Positions 1 to 6,936 of a stretch of 6,936 nt of DNA are shown here, piece after piece. The notes under the pieces are model-generated. The model was not told the DNA's origin and ran no database searches. It saw only the letters and a list, made by a program, of their open reading frames with translations. This DNA is from Euryarchaeota archaeon UBA256 (GTDB lineage: Archaea > Thermoplasmatota > Poseidoniia > Poseidoniales > Poseidoniaceae), in assembly GCA_002494645.1 (NCBI GenBank), contig DACE01000031.1:254-7189 (forward strand), given 5' to 3'. The translations under genes and the position numbers were made by a program. Position 1 is the stretch's first letter. Each line of letters opens with the position of its first letter.

Positions 1-2402
1 TGAAGGTTGATTCGACGAGGGTCAACACCGTGTCGTAGAACGCCAAACACTTTGGCCACTTGAGCAAAACGCCAGCGTACTTGTCGCGAATTGGGGACCG
101 TGATACTGAGCAAATGTTCGATGGCATCGGGGGGTGTTTCAAGTAGCCATGTTACGATGTCTTCGGGACGAACATCCGATACTTGGAGGGCGATTCGGGT
201 TGGTTCAACGATGAGTCTTCCCCAACTGCCCGATTTAGTTGAGGCCATAGCCAACAAAAAATTGCCAAGAGCTTCGTTAATTTTTGAACCCTGACACGAA
301 TTGACGACGATGGCATCATCTCGCTCCTCAATGGTGAACACCCGGTCGGTCGGCAAATGACCTGTTGCCTCAATATGCGCAGTAATGACCTCAGCAATCA
401 TGCTCTTCGCTTGGTCGTCAAGCGGGTAATCGGCGAGTTGAGCTCTTCGTTGAGGAACCAACCCGAGCGGGTCAAGGACGGGTGGTTCAGGCTTCGGTAA
501 CAAACCAAGGTCAGCAGCCATCAGGTGACGTAGATACCCGACGTCTCTTGCTACTGATTCAGGGACTGGTGGCAACTCCCCCAGCCATTGTGGGGCTTTT
601 CCATGGTCGTTAACAGGAGTGACCAATAATTCAGATTGTTCCGGGTCCGCATCTACAATCAACCATGTTCGACCGGCGATGACGAACCGTCGAGGAGTGC
701 CATCGTCGTCTTCTCCGGCGTCGTTGAGACTCAACACGAAGGCCTCGTCAACATTCCCAAGACTCCTGCGAGTAACGGCATCTCGGACGCGATAAGTTCG
801 CTTATCGGGGATCATGGAAAGATGGTGGGATACCCATTCTCGTGTACGCCCTGCCGATGAAAACCATCCTTTTCCAAATCGCTTGGGAACCTCAACTTCT
901 CGTTCAGTGTATATTCTCGGGATGTCCTCATCGGGTACTGAATAAAGCGGTAATTCCTCAGGTAGTGTTTCACCACGGCTCTGTGCCTCTTCTCGTGCTA
1001 CCGCATAGACTGCCTTCGGCCAGCGGTACCATGGCAATTCACTGGGTTTTGGAGTAAAGCGAACAATCCATCGTTCGGCCAACACCAACAGGAGGGCTTC
1101 TGTATCCGTACGATTCCAACCTTCAAATTGCGGAGCTTGCCCGATGATTTCTGTGGCCTCATTGATGCTCACGGCTTTAAAGCAGTGGGCCATCAACACG
1201 AGTTGGTTGGCAGCAATACTACCGGGGCGGGGGCGCCATTCGACGGGTTCTATCGCTCCCGCCATGGCACGTTGCGCAATGACCGCTGCTTCGGTGAGAT
1301 GATCATTGTCCCACGACAAAATGTGTCCTCGTCCAAGACCCCCCAAGCGATGGTCAGCACGGCCAACGCGCTGAAGCATACGGTCAACTGATTTTGGCGA
1401 ATGCACCTGAATAATTCGTCGTATGCTCCCCACGTCAATACCCAATTCGAGGCTCGACGTGCAAACCAGACCCTCGAGTTCGCCCGCACGTAATTTGTCT
1501 TCCATTTCTTGCCGTGTTTCAGCGGCTAAGGAACCGTGATGCACGCCGATGTTAAGGTCCGGAGCCATCGTTTGCAATCGTGATGAAAGAGTCTCAGCAT
1601 CGCTTCGGCTGTTGACAAAAATCAGGCAGGGGGCTTCGGTTCGCAAGATGTCACAAAGATGACGGTAAGTGGCATGCTGACGAGGGCTGAGAGCCAATTC
1701 AACGCCACCAATTTCATCTTCGGGGAGTGGTGCAGGTGATTCAACCGTCAACTGAGTGTCTCGTTGGCCACTTGCAATCAGGGGCTGGCCTTGTCCCGGT
1801 GAGAGCCACGAAGCGACATGCTCGGGGTTGCCCACGGTAGCAGAAAGGCCCAATCGTTGCAGTTTACGCCCAGATAATGCTTCGAGACGGGCCAAACCCA
1901 GGCTCAACTGCCAGCCTCGCTCAGAGGCTGCGAGGTCGTGAACCTCGTCAATAATGACTGCGTGAACGCTACTTAACATGGCTCGTAGATTCTTACCACT
2001 GAACATCAATTGGAATGTTTCTGGCGTGGTGACCAAGAGATTTGGAGGGCGGCGCGTTTGTTTTGCCCGCTGAGCTTGCGTTGTGTCGCCGTGACGAACG
2101 TCAACTGTCAACCCTACCGCTTCGGCTAATTCCCTTAGACGTCGGTCAACGTCACGATTCAGTGCCCGAAGCGGTGTGATGTAAAGAATCGAAAGTGAAG
2201 GCCAGCCTTCAACCAAGCATCGGTGAAAGAGTGGTAAAATGCCCGCCATCGTCTTTCCCGAACCCGTCGGGGCGATGATGACGCGGTCATGACCAGCCAT
2301 GATTTCGGGGAGGACCAAGTCCTGAATTGGGGTTGGTTGCCACTTCTTTTCCTCAAGCGCTTGAGCGAGCGATGGATGGAGGCTGGAAAACACGCGCGGC
2401 AT
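1..2402 (-). CDS. lhr: Lhr-family superfamily 2 DEVH-box helicase (C-terminal end outside window)
   Basis: ATP-dependent nucleic-acid helicase of the Lhr family, a cytoplasmic enzyme linked in archaea and bacteria to DNA repair, recombination and RNA handling. Translation from the ATG at 2402 stays open for 800 codons to the window edge. Motifs appear in order: Q-motif PTPIQ (23-27), Walker A APTGSGKT (44-51), Ia TPLRAL (76-81), Ib TTPETF (125-130), Walker B DEVH (152-155), SAT (187-189), IV LIFVNSR (260-266), HHGS (288-291), V around ELGIDVG (319-325) and VI QRVGRADHR (344-352). The winged-helix and Lhr-specific (DEAD-associated) regions follow, with NSCQGSK at 701-707 and RWRF at about 776-779. 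No key residue is missing. The family is usually about 850-950 residues, so only a short C-terminal piece is lost. The start is supported by a short N terminus (HPSLAQAL) typical of the family and by a purine-rich site 8 bases upstream. The exact subgroup (aLhr1, aLhr2 or bacterial-type core) cannot be fixed by eye. The gene follows the surface-protein gene after 79 bases. Confidence 0.95.
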   Translation of the reverse strand, partial: MPRVFSSLHPSLAQALEEKKWQPTPIQDLVLPEIMAGHDRVIIAPTGSGKTMAGILPLFHRCLVEGWPSLSILYITPLRALNRDVDRRLRELAEAVGLTVDVRHGDTTQAQRAKQTRRPPNLLVTTPETFQLMFSGKNLRAMLSSVHAVIIDEVHDLAASERGWQLSLGLARLEALSGRKLQRLGLSATVGNPEHVASWLSPGQGQPLIASGQRDTQLTVESPAPLPEDEIGGVELALSPRQHATYRHLCDILRTEAPCLIFVNSRSDAETLSSRLQTMAPDLNIGVHHGSLAAETRQEMEDKLRAGELEGLVCTSSLELGIDVGSIRRIIQVHSPKSVDRMLQRVGRADHRLGGLGRGHILSWDNDHLTEAAVIAQRAMAGAIEPVEWRPRPGSIAANQLVLMAHCFKAVSINEATEIIGQAPQFEGWNRTDTEALLLVLAERWIVRFTPKPSELPWYRWPKAVYAVAREEAQSRGETLPEELPLYSVPDEDIPRIYTEREVEVPKRFGKGWFSSAGRTREWVSHHLSMIPDKRTYRVRDAVTRRSLGNVDEAFVLSLNDAGEDDDGTPRRFVIAGRTWLIVDADPEQSELLVTPVNDHGKAPQWLGELPPVPESVARDVGYLRHLMAADLGLLPKPEPPVLDPLGLVPQRRAQLADYPLDDQAKSMIAEVITAHIEATGHLPTDRVFTIEERDDAIVVNSCQGSKINEALGNFLLAMASTKSGSWGRLIVEPTRIALQVSDVRPEDIVTWLLETPPDAIEHLLSITVPNSRQVRWRFAQVAKVFGVLRHGVDPRRINL

Positions 2403-2417
2403 ACTCTCCCCACCCTC
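2403..2417 (-). promoter_or_regulatory. Purine-rich ribosome-binding site of lhr
   Basis: The mRNA reads GAGGGTGGGGAGAGT directly before the ATG at 2402. The GAGGGTG part resembles the Shine-Dalgarno consensus GGAGGTG and ends 8 bases before the start codon, a normal spacing. The second run, GGGGAG, lies too close to the start to be the better candidate. This supports the ATG at 2402 over the in-frame TTG at 2426-2424, which lies upstream of this site. Confidence 0.6.
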
Positions 2418-2481
2418 TAAGAACAAGGCGTACCCTTCTCTTCTTGAGGATTTGGCTTGAAGCGTGGCCGGATTTCAGACC
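2403..2481 (-). other. Intergenic spacer with weak imperfect hairpin
   Basis: These 79 bases separate the TGA stop of the surface-protein gene from the lhr start. Positions 2419-2445 can fold in the minus-strand transcript as AAGAA and AAGG pairing with CCTT and TTCTT, with a 3/1 internal loop and a 5-base loop. No U-run follows it, so it is not a convincing terminator. I see no clear archaeal TATA box or BRE element for an lhr promoter. The simplest reading is read-through from the upstream gene or a weak promoter not visible by eye. The hairpin stem is short and may be chance. Confidence 0.4.
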
Positions 2482-5400
2482 TCAGTCGTCGTCGTAGTCG
2501 TCGTCGGAGTCGCCGTCGTCTTCCTCTTCGTCGTCTTCGTCATCTTCCCAATCGGCGTCGTCCTCCGCAAAGGCACCTTCACCGAAATCAATGGACGTCT
2601 TGGTTGCAACCGTGAAGACAACTGCCAACGTAAGAATGCTCAATACGGCAAACATCCAAGCAAGTGGTTGTTCCCGAATCGAATCAAACCAGCCAAAGTA
2701 TTCGCCATATGCGATGGTAACAGCGTGCTCGGCAGAATTGTCGTAATCGTTTGCTTCTGGTATTTCATTCTCTGAATCGACAACGACTCGGACACGGTCT
2801 ACTTCCGTTGACGTCCATTTTACCTTGACGGAGAGAATTTCCTCAGCCGCCATTCCGTTGACGCGCACCGTTTCAAAGGGCATTTCTGCGGAGCCCGCAT
2901 AGAAAGAGACCTTGAATTGAAGCGATGTATTTCCGCCAGCATTGATGATATCGGCGATGATATCCACCTTAGCGCCTGGAGCGATATGGTCGTCACTGAG
3001 GGCGATGTTTTGAACGCGAAGTTCTGGTCCAACCGCTCCCAAACGAACCCATTGGCGCTCAAAGTCTGTATCGTCAATGCCCAATTCTGGAATGGGGCTG
3101 GCTTCAGAATTCGAGACAACGGGGAATTGATTACCTGCTGCATCGTATCCAGTGACGTAGAATCCTACGAAATCACCGGCCTTGGGAACGATGGTCCCAC
3201 CCGCAGTAATGTCCACAATTCCAGTCCACAATACGTTTTGATCGTCTTGCTGCATGCCAAGAAGCGTTGAACCAGCACCGATGGTCATGGTTCGAGTGGC
3301 GTCACGCATCACCCAGTGAACCATTTGTTTGGACCCGGTGAGGTCGGCATCTTCGGTACCCTGGAATTCAACGCTGATTTGGCTCATGTCATTATTTGCT
3401 GAGATATCGATGACGTTCAGTGGTGCAATTCGCCGCGTTACACGGGGTGCTGCATCGTCAACTACAACCTGCAGCGTAGTGGAGACCAATGTTCCGGTCA
3501 TGTCTTCCCCGCGTCCAGGAATGTTCGTAATGGAGATCAAACATGTTCGGGAAGGAGACGATTGAAGCGTTGATGCTGCGGACAAGGGCACTTCAACTGC
3601 ATAGCCTCCGTCGCTGGTCAAGGAGCCGTCGGACCACAATTTCGCTCCGTCAAAGACTTCCACGAGAATTCCGACGTCCCGTGGTGCTGGGGTTTGACTG
3701 CCCTCGTAGACCACACGGCCAGTAAAGGCCAGTCGGTCGTCCTTGCGCACACGACTACCGTCTGCAACGGGGCCAGTACGGGGCTCGCTGATGTCTTCAA
3801 CCGTGAAGTCGGTCGGGGAGAGCATGAGGTCGTTTTCAACTCGGAAAGTATGTTCCAACAGGAGGATACGAGATGGGTCTTTGCTGCCTAATTCCTTGTA
3901 GAGGAGAGCGACATCACCCATTTCTTCATCGGGCCAATCCCAACTGAATTTGAAGTTAAATTCAAGCATAATCCACGGAAGACCTGATTCGTTGGTCGTT
4001 TCCACCATGTTGCTGGTTGGAAGCAAATGAATGTAGGGTGAATCAGACCAGAATGTATTGTTCAATCCCGAATAGGAGATCGCTTGGGCGTCCCGCATTG
4101 GATTGGGCCCTTCAAAGTCAAAGACCAGAGAAATGTACTCGAAGTCGATGGCAGTATTCGCATCGATGAAGCCAAGACTGATGCTTTGCTCCATACCAGC
4201 AAAGACGGCTTCATTGTCTTCGTGGCCGACCCACTCAAGTCCGGTGAACACCGCGGAGGAGTCCTTGCGGGTTCGGAACGTTGCATCGTCGTAAAGGAAG
4301 CCTTCGGAGGACTCGAAAATCAACACCTCGTCCTCGTCGTTGATCGCTGTAAAGTGCAGAGGGTTACCTGCTTGATCTCCACCGTCCCAGAAGTAAGACA
4401 CACGTCCCATGTTGGGGTTTCGAGAGGTGTCAATGGTCGTGATGAACCACTTGGAACGGGCTTCTGTAGTGTTGGTGACCGTCTTTGAAACGTATTCATC
4501 AGCGTCAGCCTCACCGTTACGGTTCATGTCATGGTCGGCTTCCACCCAATACTTGAGTTCCAAATCCATTGGATGACCCACCTCATCTTCGACAAGGATT
4601 TGGACGGTTTGCGTGTTGGAAGCGGCCTCATAGGCATCATCCAATGGCGACACTGCTAAGCGTTCAGGGTGCGTTGCATCGACGAGGAAGGTGCGACGCC
4701 ATTCTGCATTGGGTTGCTGAACGTGGTCTGGGTTTCGTTCGTTGTAGGTCTGAACTTCATAGGTCAGACCGTCTTCTACATCAATGGCTGGAAGGTCGAT
4801 GGAGACGAAGAAAGAGCCGTTGTTATTGGTCGTGTCCCTGGCGGTACTTTCAACGTAGCCGTTACGAGAAACTCGAACGTCAAAGGCGCTGTCCTTTGGA
4901 GCATCATCTGTATCCATGAACCACATGGCGCCAACAAAGTGAATCTGTTCTCCAGCCGCCACCCAAGAACCGTCAGGTATGTCCTGATGTGTTATTTCAC
5001 CATCATTATCTCGTACGTTGAGCCAACCGAGACCGAAGGAACGATTGACACTCAAACCATCTTCAGATATGAGAGGCGTTGGAGCGTACCCTGCTGAGCC
5101 ACTGTCGTCGAGACATCCAGTGCGGAACCGAACGTTGTCTTGGTCAGGGAACTCGCTTGTAACAAAGAACTTCCAGTGGATCTCCAAAATACCGTTGCTT
5201 TCAACCGAATAGGATGAAGAGTCCATTTCGATGTACTGGCCAGGGTCATTCGGGTCGGGGAAGACATCTCCGTATTGCCAAGAAAGAGTTGGATTGTTGG
5301 CCATGGAGTTGGTCATGAGGGTCAGTTCCGCGCTCATCATGGTATTCGCGTCTTCACCGATGATGTGCCGGGTGACCACTTCGTAAGGCGTAATTCGCTC

Positions 5401-6936
5401 GTGCAATACTTCACCTTCTGGAATTGAGATGTCCAGGTTGACGGTCTGCATGACATAGGTAATTTGGAAGGAGACGATTGTCAATATCCCAGTAGTTGCG
5501 GATGTCAGGTCGACCTGAATATCTTGGATACCAGCGCCTGAATCGGGAATCGCATTGTTGAGTTCACTCACAAGAGAGTTACCTGTCTGTGTGCTGCTCA
5601 CGGTTAACGGGCCGAGAAGTGCCCCGTTTTGGGCCGGCCATTTGAAGGCATTTTTCCCAGCGATATTGATGCCGGGTTCGGATGGAGCGTTCGAATGAAG
5701 AGCGATGGTCAGGCCGGAGATGGATGGCGTGACTGATGTTGAGCTTGAGGAGAGACTGATTCTCACGCAGTAGTAATAACTCGTCCCAGTCATGGATTTC
5801 GTTTGGTTCGGGGAGGTAAACGAAGCCACTCCTGAGTTTCCGTTGTTGCACGAAGTACTGCTTGCGCCATAACCCACGTTGACCACAACCGAGGTCGAAG
5901 AAGGCCCTGTTTCGGACCAATTTACGGTAGCTGCAACGACCGTTTTGGTTCCGCTACCGATGTATTGGTAGGCGTAATAATACCCACTTGTTTGGTAGGA
6001 GGTGGTGTATGAGAGCACCACATCTCCGAGCACTGGGGATTTAGCGCTGGTTCCGTTGAGGGTTGCCCGCCAGACAATTGAACTGCCCGTGCTTGGGAAG
6101 ATGACCTTTTGTCCGATGTTCGCCGAGCGCCACGTTGTTCCACCATCGTTGGAGATATCCACATCGATGCTGGTGCCTGAGGGCAAGGAGCCGAAGACGC
6201 CTTTGAGAGAAACGGTGTCGATGGCTCGACTGGTGGAAGTGGTCTGACCGACGATCATTTGGCTGGTCACCGAAGGTGTGCGGACATCATAATGAGCGCC
6301 GTCACCGTAGGTGTGAATTTTACGAAGGCCTTGTGAGCAGTAACTCGTACTCGCCCAATGGCATGAGAAATAAACCTCGTGGTTTTCTGCAAGGTCGGTC
6401 ATTCCGTAGTGACCTCCCCCGGCCATGGTACGTTCGCCTTGTGGAGTGAGTAAACCGCTTGACGTCATGGTATAGTGATAGTGAATGCTCTTGTAGGTGC
6501 TCTGATAATAGTAAATGTTGTACATCACGCTGGGCATACTGACTGAAAGACCAGCCCCGTAGTCGTAATAATACGACGTTGAGGTCATCAGCCATGTGCC
6601 AGTAATGACCGTTGGAGAGGAAGGGTTGACTTCCTTAAGATAGTGATTATTGGTGTTGGCCTCGTAAACGCCAATGTACATCTTACCCGTATTGTCATCA
6701 AAGTCGACGCCTGAGATGTAATTGGGGTAGCCATAATTGTGGCTTGCTTCACAGGTCCACACGATGTTTCCTTGGGTATTTGCAGCAACACTCCAGCGAT
6801 TGACTTCGTAATATGACCAGTGGGCAGTGTATACCTTGCCGTTGTAGACATCGGCGTCATACATGTAGTAAGTCGCGCTGGAACCCCCACAACTTGATGT
6901 TGAGAATGATGCAGTACCGAGATAGGCATTGGTTGT
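2482..6936 (-). CDS. Giant multi-domain cell-surface protein with C-terminal membrane anchor (N terminus outside window)
   Basis: The last 1484 residues of a large exported protein, numbered here from the window edge at 6936. The frame stays open to the edge; the Met at 6864 is internal because coding-like sequence continues before it and no signal peptide follows it. Visible regions: beta-propeller-like, Tyr-rich (about 1-217); two related beta-sandwich repeats (237-310, 330-413); a further sandwich (about 425-495); a duplicated module (532-874 and 929-1279); a CARDB-like adhesion domain (about 1300-1409); a membrane helix (1423-1444); and an acidic tail (1458-1484). Nine N-glycosylation sequons (for example NWS, NQT, NES) all lie before the membrane helix. 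This order implies most of the chain is outside the cell with a short cytoplasmic tail. I see no catalytic motif, so adhesion, matrix or surface-layer roles are inference. The stop is TGA at 2484-2482, 79 bases before lhr. Confidence 0.9.
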   Translation of the reverse strand, partial: TTNAYLGTASFSTSSCGGSSATYYMYDADVYNGKVYTAHWSYYEVNRWSVAANTQGNIVWTCEASHNYGYPNYISGVDFDDNTGKMYIGVYEANTNNHYLKEVNPSSPTVITGTWLMTSTSYYYDYGAGLSVSMPSVMYNIYYYQSTYKSIHYHYTMTSSGLLTPQGERTMAGGGHYGMTDLAENHEVYFSCHWASTSYCSQGLRKIHTYGDGAHYDVRTPSVTSQMIVGQTTSTSRAIDTVSLKGVFGSLPSGTSIDVDISNDGGTTWRSANIGQKVIFPSTGSSIVWRATLNGTSAKSPVLGDVVLSYTTSYQTSGYYYAYQYIGSGTKTVVAATVNWSETGPSSTSVVVNVGYGASSTSCNNGNSGVASFTSPNQTKSMTGTSYYYCVRISLSSSSTSVTPSISGLTIALHSNAPSEPGINIAGKNAFKWPAQNGALLGPLTVSSTQTGNSLVSELNNAIPDSGAGIQDIQVDLTSATTGILTIVSFQITYVMQTVNLDISIPEGEVLHERITPYEVVTRHIIGEDANTMMSAELTLMTNSMANNPTLSWQYGDVFPDPNDPGQYIEMDSSSYSVESNGILEIHWKFFVTSEFPDQDNVRFRTGCLDDSGSAGYAPTPLISEDGLSVNRSFGLGWLNVRDNDGEITHQDIPDGSWVAAGEQIHFVGAMWFMDTDDAPKDSAFDVRVSRNGYVESTARDTTNNNGSFFVSIDLPAIDVEDGLTYEVQTYNERNPDHVQQPNAEWRRTFLVDATHPERLAVSPLDDAYEAASNTQTVQILVEDEVGHPMDLELKYWVEADHDMNRNGEADADEYVSKTVTNTTEARSKWFITTIDTSRNPNMGRVSYFWDGGDQAGNPLHFTAINDEDEVLIFESSEGFLYDDATFRTRKDSSAVFTGLEWVGHEDNEAVFAGMEQSISLGFIDANTAIDFEYISLVFDFEGPNPMRDAQAISYSGLNNTFWSDSPYIHLLPTSNMVETTNESGLPWIMLEFNFKFSWDWPDEEMGDVALLYKELGSKDPSRILLLEHTFRVENDLMLSPTDFTVEDISEPRTGPVADGSRVRKDDRLAFTGRVVYEGSQTPAPRDVGILVEVFDGAKLWSDGSLTSDGGYAVEVPLSAASTLQSSPSRTCLISITNIPGRGEDMTGTLVSTTLQVVVDDAAPRVTRRIAPLNVIDISANNDMSQISVEFQGTEDADLTGSKQMVHWVMRDATRTMTIGAGSTLLGMQQDDQNVLWTGIVDITAGGTIVPKAGDFVGFYVTGYDAAGNQFPVVSNSEASPIPELGIDDTDFERQWVRLGAVGPELRVQNIALSDDHIAPGAKVDIIADIINAGGNTSLQFKVSFYAGSAEMPFETVRVNGMAAEEILSVKVKWTSTEVDRVRVVVDSENEIPEANDYDNSAEHAVTIAYGEYFGWFDSIREQPLAWMFAVLSILTLAVVFTVATKTSIDFGEGAFAEDDADWEDDEDDEEEDDGDSDDDYDDD
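2485..2565 (-). repeat. Low-complexity GAN codon tract encoding an Asp/Glu-rich tail
   Basis: The last 27 codons are almost all GAC, GAT, GAA or GAG and give 22 acidic residues; the exceptions are Ala, Trp, Gly, Ser and Tyr. The plus strand shows the matching GTC/TTC/ATC triplet run. The tail should lie in the cytoplasm. Triplet tracts like this change length easily by slippage, so length differences between strains are expected. Confidence 0.85.
2605..2670 (-). other. C-terminal transmembrane helix of the surface protein
   Basis: Residues 1423-1444 begin PLAWMFAVLSILTLAVV and contain about 20 residues without charge. The helix comes after all the extracellular domains and before the acidic tail, giving an outside-to-inside, single-pass anchor. 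The only positive charge close behind it is the Lys of TKTS; the tail is otherwise negative, which is weak by the positive-inside rule but is offset by the large exported domain. Confidence 0.85.
2710..3039 (-). other. CARDB-like adhesion domain
   Basis: Residues 1300-1409 start with PELRVQNIALS and continue through GAKVDIIADIINAGG, SFYAGS, VKVKWTS, RVVVDSENEIPEAND and YDNSAEHAVTI. This follows the CARDB (cell-adhesion-related) pattern: a first strand, a 'G..V.I.A.I.N.G' strand pair, a tryptophan strand, then 'VVD....I.E.N..DN'. The domain sits directly before the membrane helix, as is common for the last extracellular domain of archaeal surface proteins. Confidence 0.75.
3100..4152 (-). repeat. 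Duplicated extracellular module, copy 2 (residues 929-1279)
   Basis: Matches copy 1 in order: PYIHLL (967-972), DWPDEEMGDV (1000-1009), DGSRV (1059-1063), VVDDAAP (1158-1164), VHWVMRDAT (1206-1214) and DAAGNQ (1265-1270). The offset grows gradually from 400 to 411 residues, as expected for an old duplication with small insertions. The copies are clearly diverged in sequence, so this is not a recent DNA repeat. Copy 2 lacks the calcium-type loop. Confidence 0.6.
4315..5343 (-). repeat. Duplicated extracellular module, copy 1 (residues 532-874)
   Basis: Three consecutive beta-rich segments that recur about 400 residues later. Landmarks in copy 1 are QYIEMD (567-572), EFPDQDNV (595-602), DGSWV (655-659), LVDATHP (751-757), KYWVEAD (795-801) and QAGNP (855-859). 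Copy 1 alone holds the calcium-type loop at 803-814. Ig-like or fibronectin-like folds are likely from the strand pattern and from the VDATxP start of the last segment, which is common in bacterial and archaeal Ig-like repeats; the family cannot be named by eye. Confidence 0.6.
4495..4530 (-). other. EF-hand-like calcium-binding loop in copy 1
   Basis: Residues 803-814 read DMNRNGEADADE. This fits the 12-residue EF-hand loop: Asp at 1, Asn at 3, Asn at 5, Gly at 6, Asp at 9 and Glu at 12. The usual hydrophobic residue at loop position 8 is Ala here. Such loops occur without full EF-hands in dockerin-like and thrombospondin-type repeats of secreted proteins, where calcium stiffens the chain. 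Binding is an inference from the pattern. Confidence 0.55.
5698..5949 (-). repeat. Beta-sandwich repeat 2 of the surface protein, with probable disulfide
   Basis: Residues 330-413 resemble repeat 1 in length and strand order and end in SVTPSISGLTIAL, matching SPVLGDVVLSY of repeat 1. The Asp-box position is replaced by a Ser/Asn/Gly-rich loop with a Cys (363). A second Cys (390) follows in YYYCVR. The two could form an intradomain disulfide, which repeat 1 lacks. Two sequons, NWS and NQT, fall here. Confidence 0.5.
6007..6228 (-). repeat. Beta-sandwich repeat 1 of the surface protein, with Asp-box
   Basis: Residues 237-310 form an alternating strand pattern that ends in SPVLGDVVLSY. Within it, residues 262-269 read SNDGGTTW (6130-6153), an exact match to the Asp-box pattern S-x-D-x-G-x-T-W that forms a beta-hairpin in sialidases and many secreted beta proteins. 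One Asp-box alone does not imply sialidase activity; here it more likely marks a structural hairpin. The domain pairs with the next repeat. Confidence 0.55.
6286..6936 (-). other. Beta-propeller-like, Tyr-rich N-terminal region of the surface protein (partial)
   Basis: Residues 1-217 from the window edge contain short strand-turn units such as VYNGKVYTAHW, then DDNTGKMYIGVY, then ENHEVYFSCHW. These resemble blades of PQQ or WD-type propellers, where a strand reports a display and a loop carries Asn, Asp or Gly. Tyr is very dense: 11 Tyr among residues 122-155 (6472-6573). Four Cys (residues 10, 62, 192, 200) may form disulfides outside the cell. The blade count cannot be given because the start is missing, and the propeller assignment is by pattern only. 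Confidence 0.45.

Noticed and set aside
2159..2413. Minus-strand frame beginning just upstream of lhr
   Set aside because: It is a shifted frame over the helicase N terminus. The true frame from 2402 gives the Q-motif and Walker A; this one gives an Arg/Ser-rich sequence without motifs.
2419..2445. Hairpin in the spacer as a transcription terminator or attenuator
   Set aside because: The stem is only 5 plus 4 pairs with an asymmetric internal loop and no following U-run; kept only as a note on the spacer.
2464..2775. Plus-strand reading frame with a Val/Phe-rich hydrophobic start that looks like a small membrane protein
   Set aside because: It is the antisense reading of the Asp/Glu codon tract: GTC and TTC triplets read as Val and Phe. 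It overlaps a clearly real gene and has no ribosome-binding site or family pattern.
4084..4488. 134-codon plus-strand frame opposite the surface-protein gene
   Set aside because: It lies wholly inside the well-supported minus-strand coding region, shows no recognisable motif, and several other frames of similar length overlap the same gene.
6130..6153. Sialidase activity suggested by the Asp-box
   Set aside because: Only one Asp-box is visible, and I see no Arg triad or other catalytic residues of a sialidase propeller.
6862..6864. Met at 6864 as the start of the surface protein
   Set aside because: The frame is open to the window edge with similar Ser/Thr/Tyr-rich composition, and no signal peptide follows this Met, so the real start lies outside the window.

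Overview
The window looks like a piece of an archaeal chromosome, most likely a planktonic euryarchaeon of the Marine Group II (Poseidoniales) type. It has roughly balanced base composition and is almost entirely coding. It holds two genes on the minus strand, and each runs off one end of the window. The assignment rests on two things. One is an Lhr-type DEVH helicase whose motifs I can read in order. The other is a giant, secreted-type, multi-domain beta-rich protein with a CARDB-like domain, one C-terminal membrane segment and a very acidic cytoplasmic tail, an architecture I associate with this group. No rRNA or other taxonomic marker is present, so the assignment is an inference.

Layout in the direction of transcription (right to left). 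Positions 6936 to 2482 encode the last 1484 residues of a very large cell-surface protein whose N terminus lies outside the window. In order, the visible part has a Tyr-rich beta-propeller-like region, two related beta-sandwich repeats (the first with an Asp-box), a linker sandwich, a module of about 350 residues present twice at a spacing of about 400 residues, a CARDB-like domain, a membrane helix, and a tail in which 22 of the last 27 residues are Asp or Glu. Only the first copy of the module carries an EF-hand-like calcium loop.

A 79-base spacer (2403-2481) follows. It has a purine-rich ribosome-binding site, a weak imperfect hairpin, no obvious TATA box and no strong terminator. Positions 2402 to 1 encode the first 800 residues of the Lhr helicase; its C-terminal end is cut off by the window edge. 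This gene is open throughout and has no stop in the window.

The two genes share a strand and could be co-transcribed, but their roles (surface adhesion or structure versus nucleic-acid unwinding) do not suggest a shared pathway. I see no mobile element, CRISPR array, RNA gene or plus-strand gene, and no convincing new multi-gene system. The most interesting content is the internal evolution of the surface protein.
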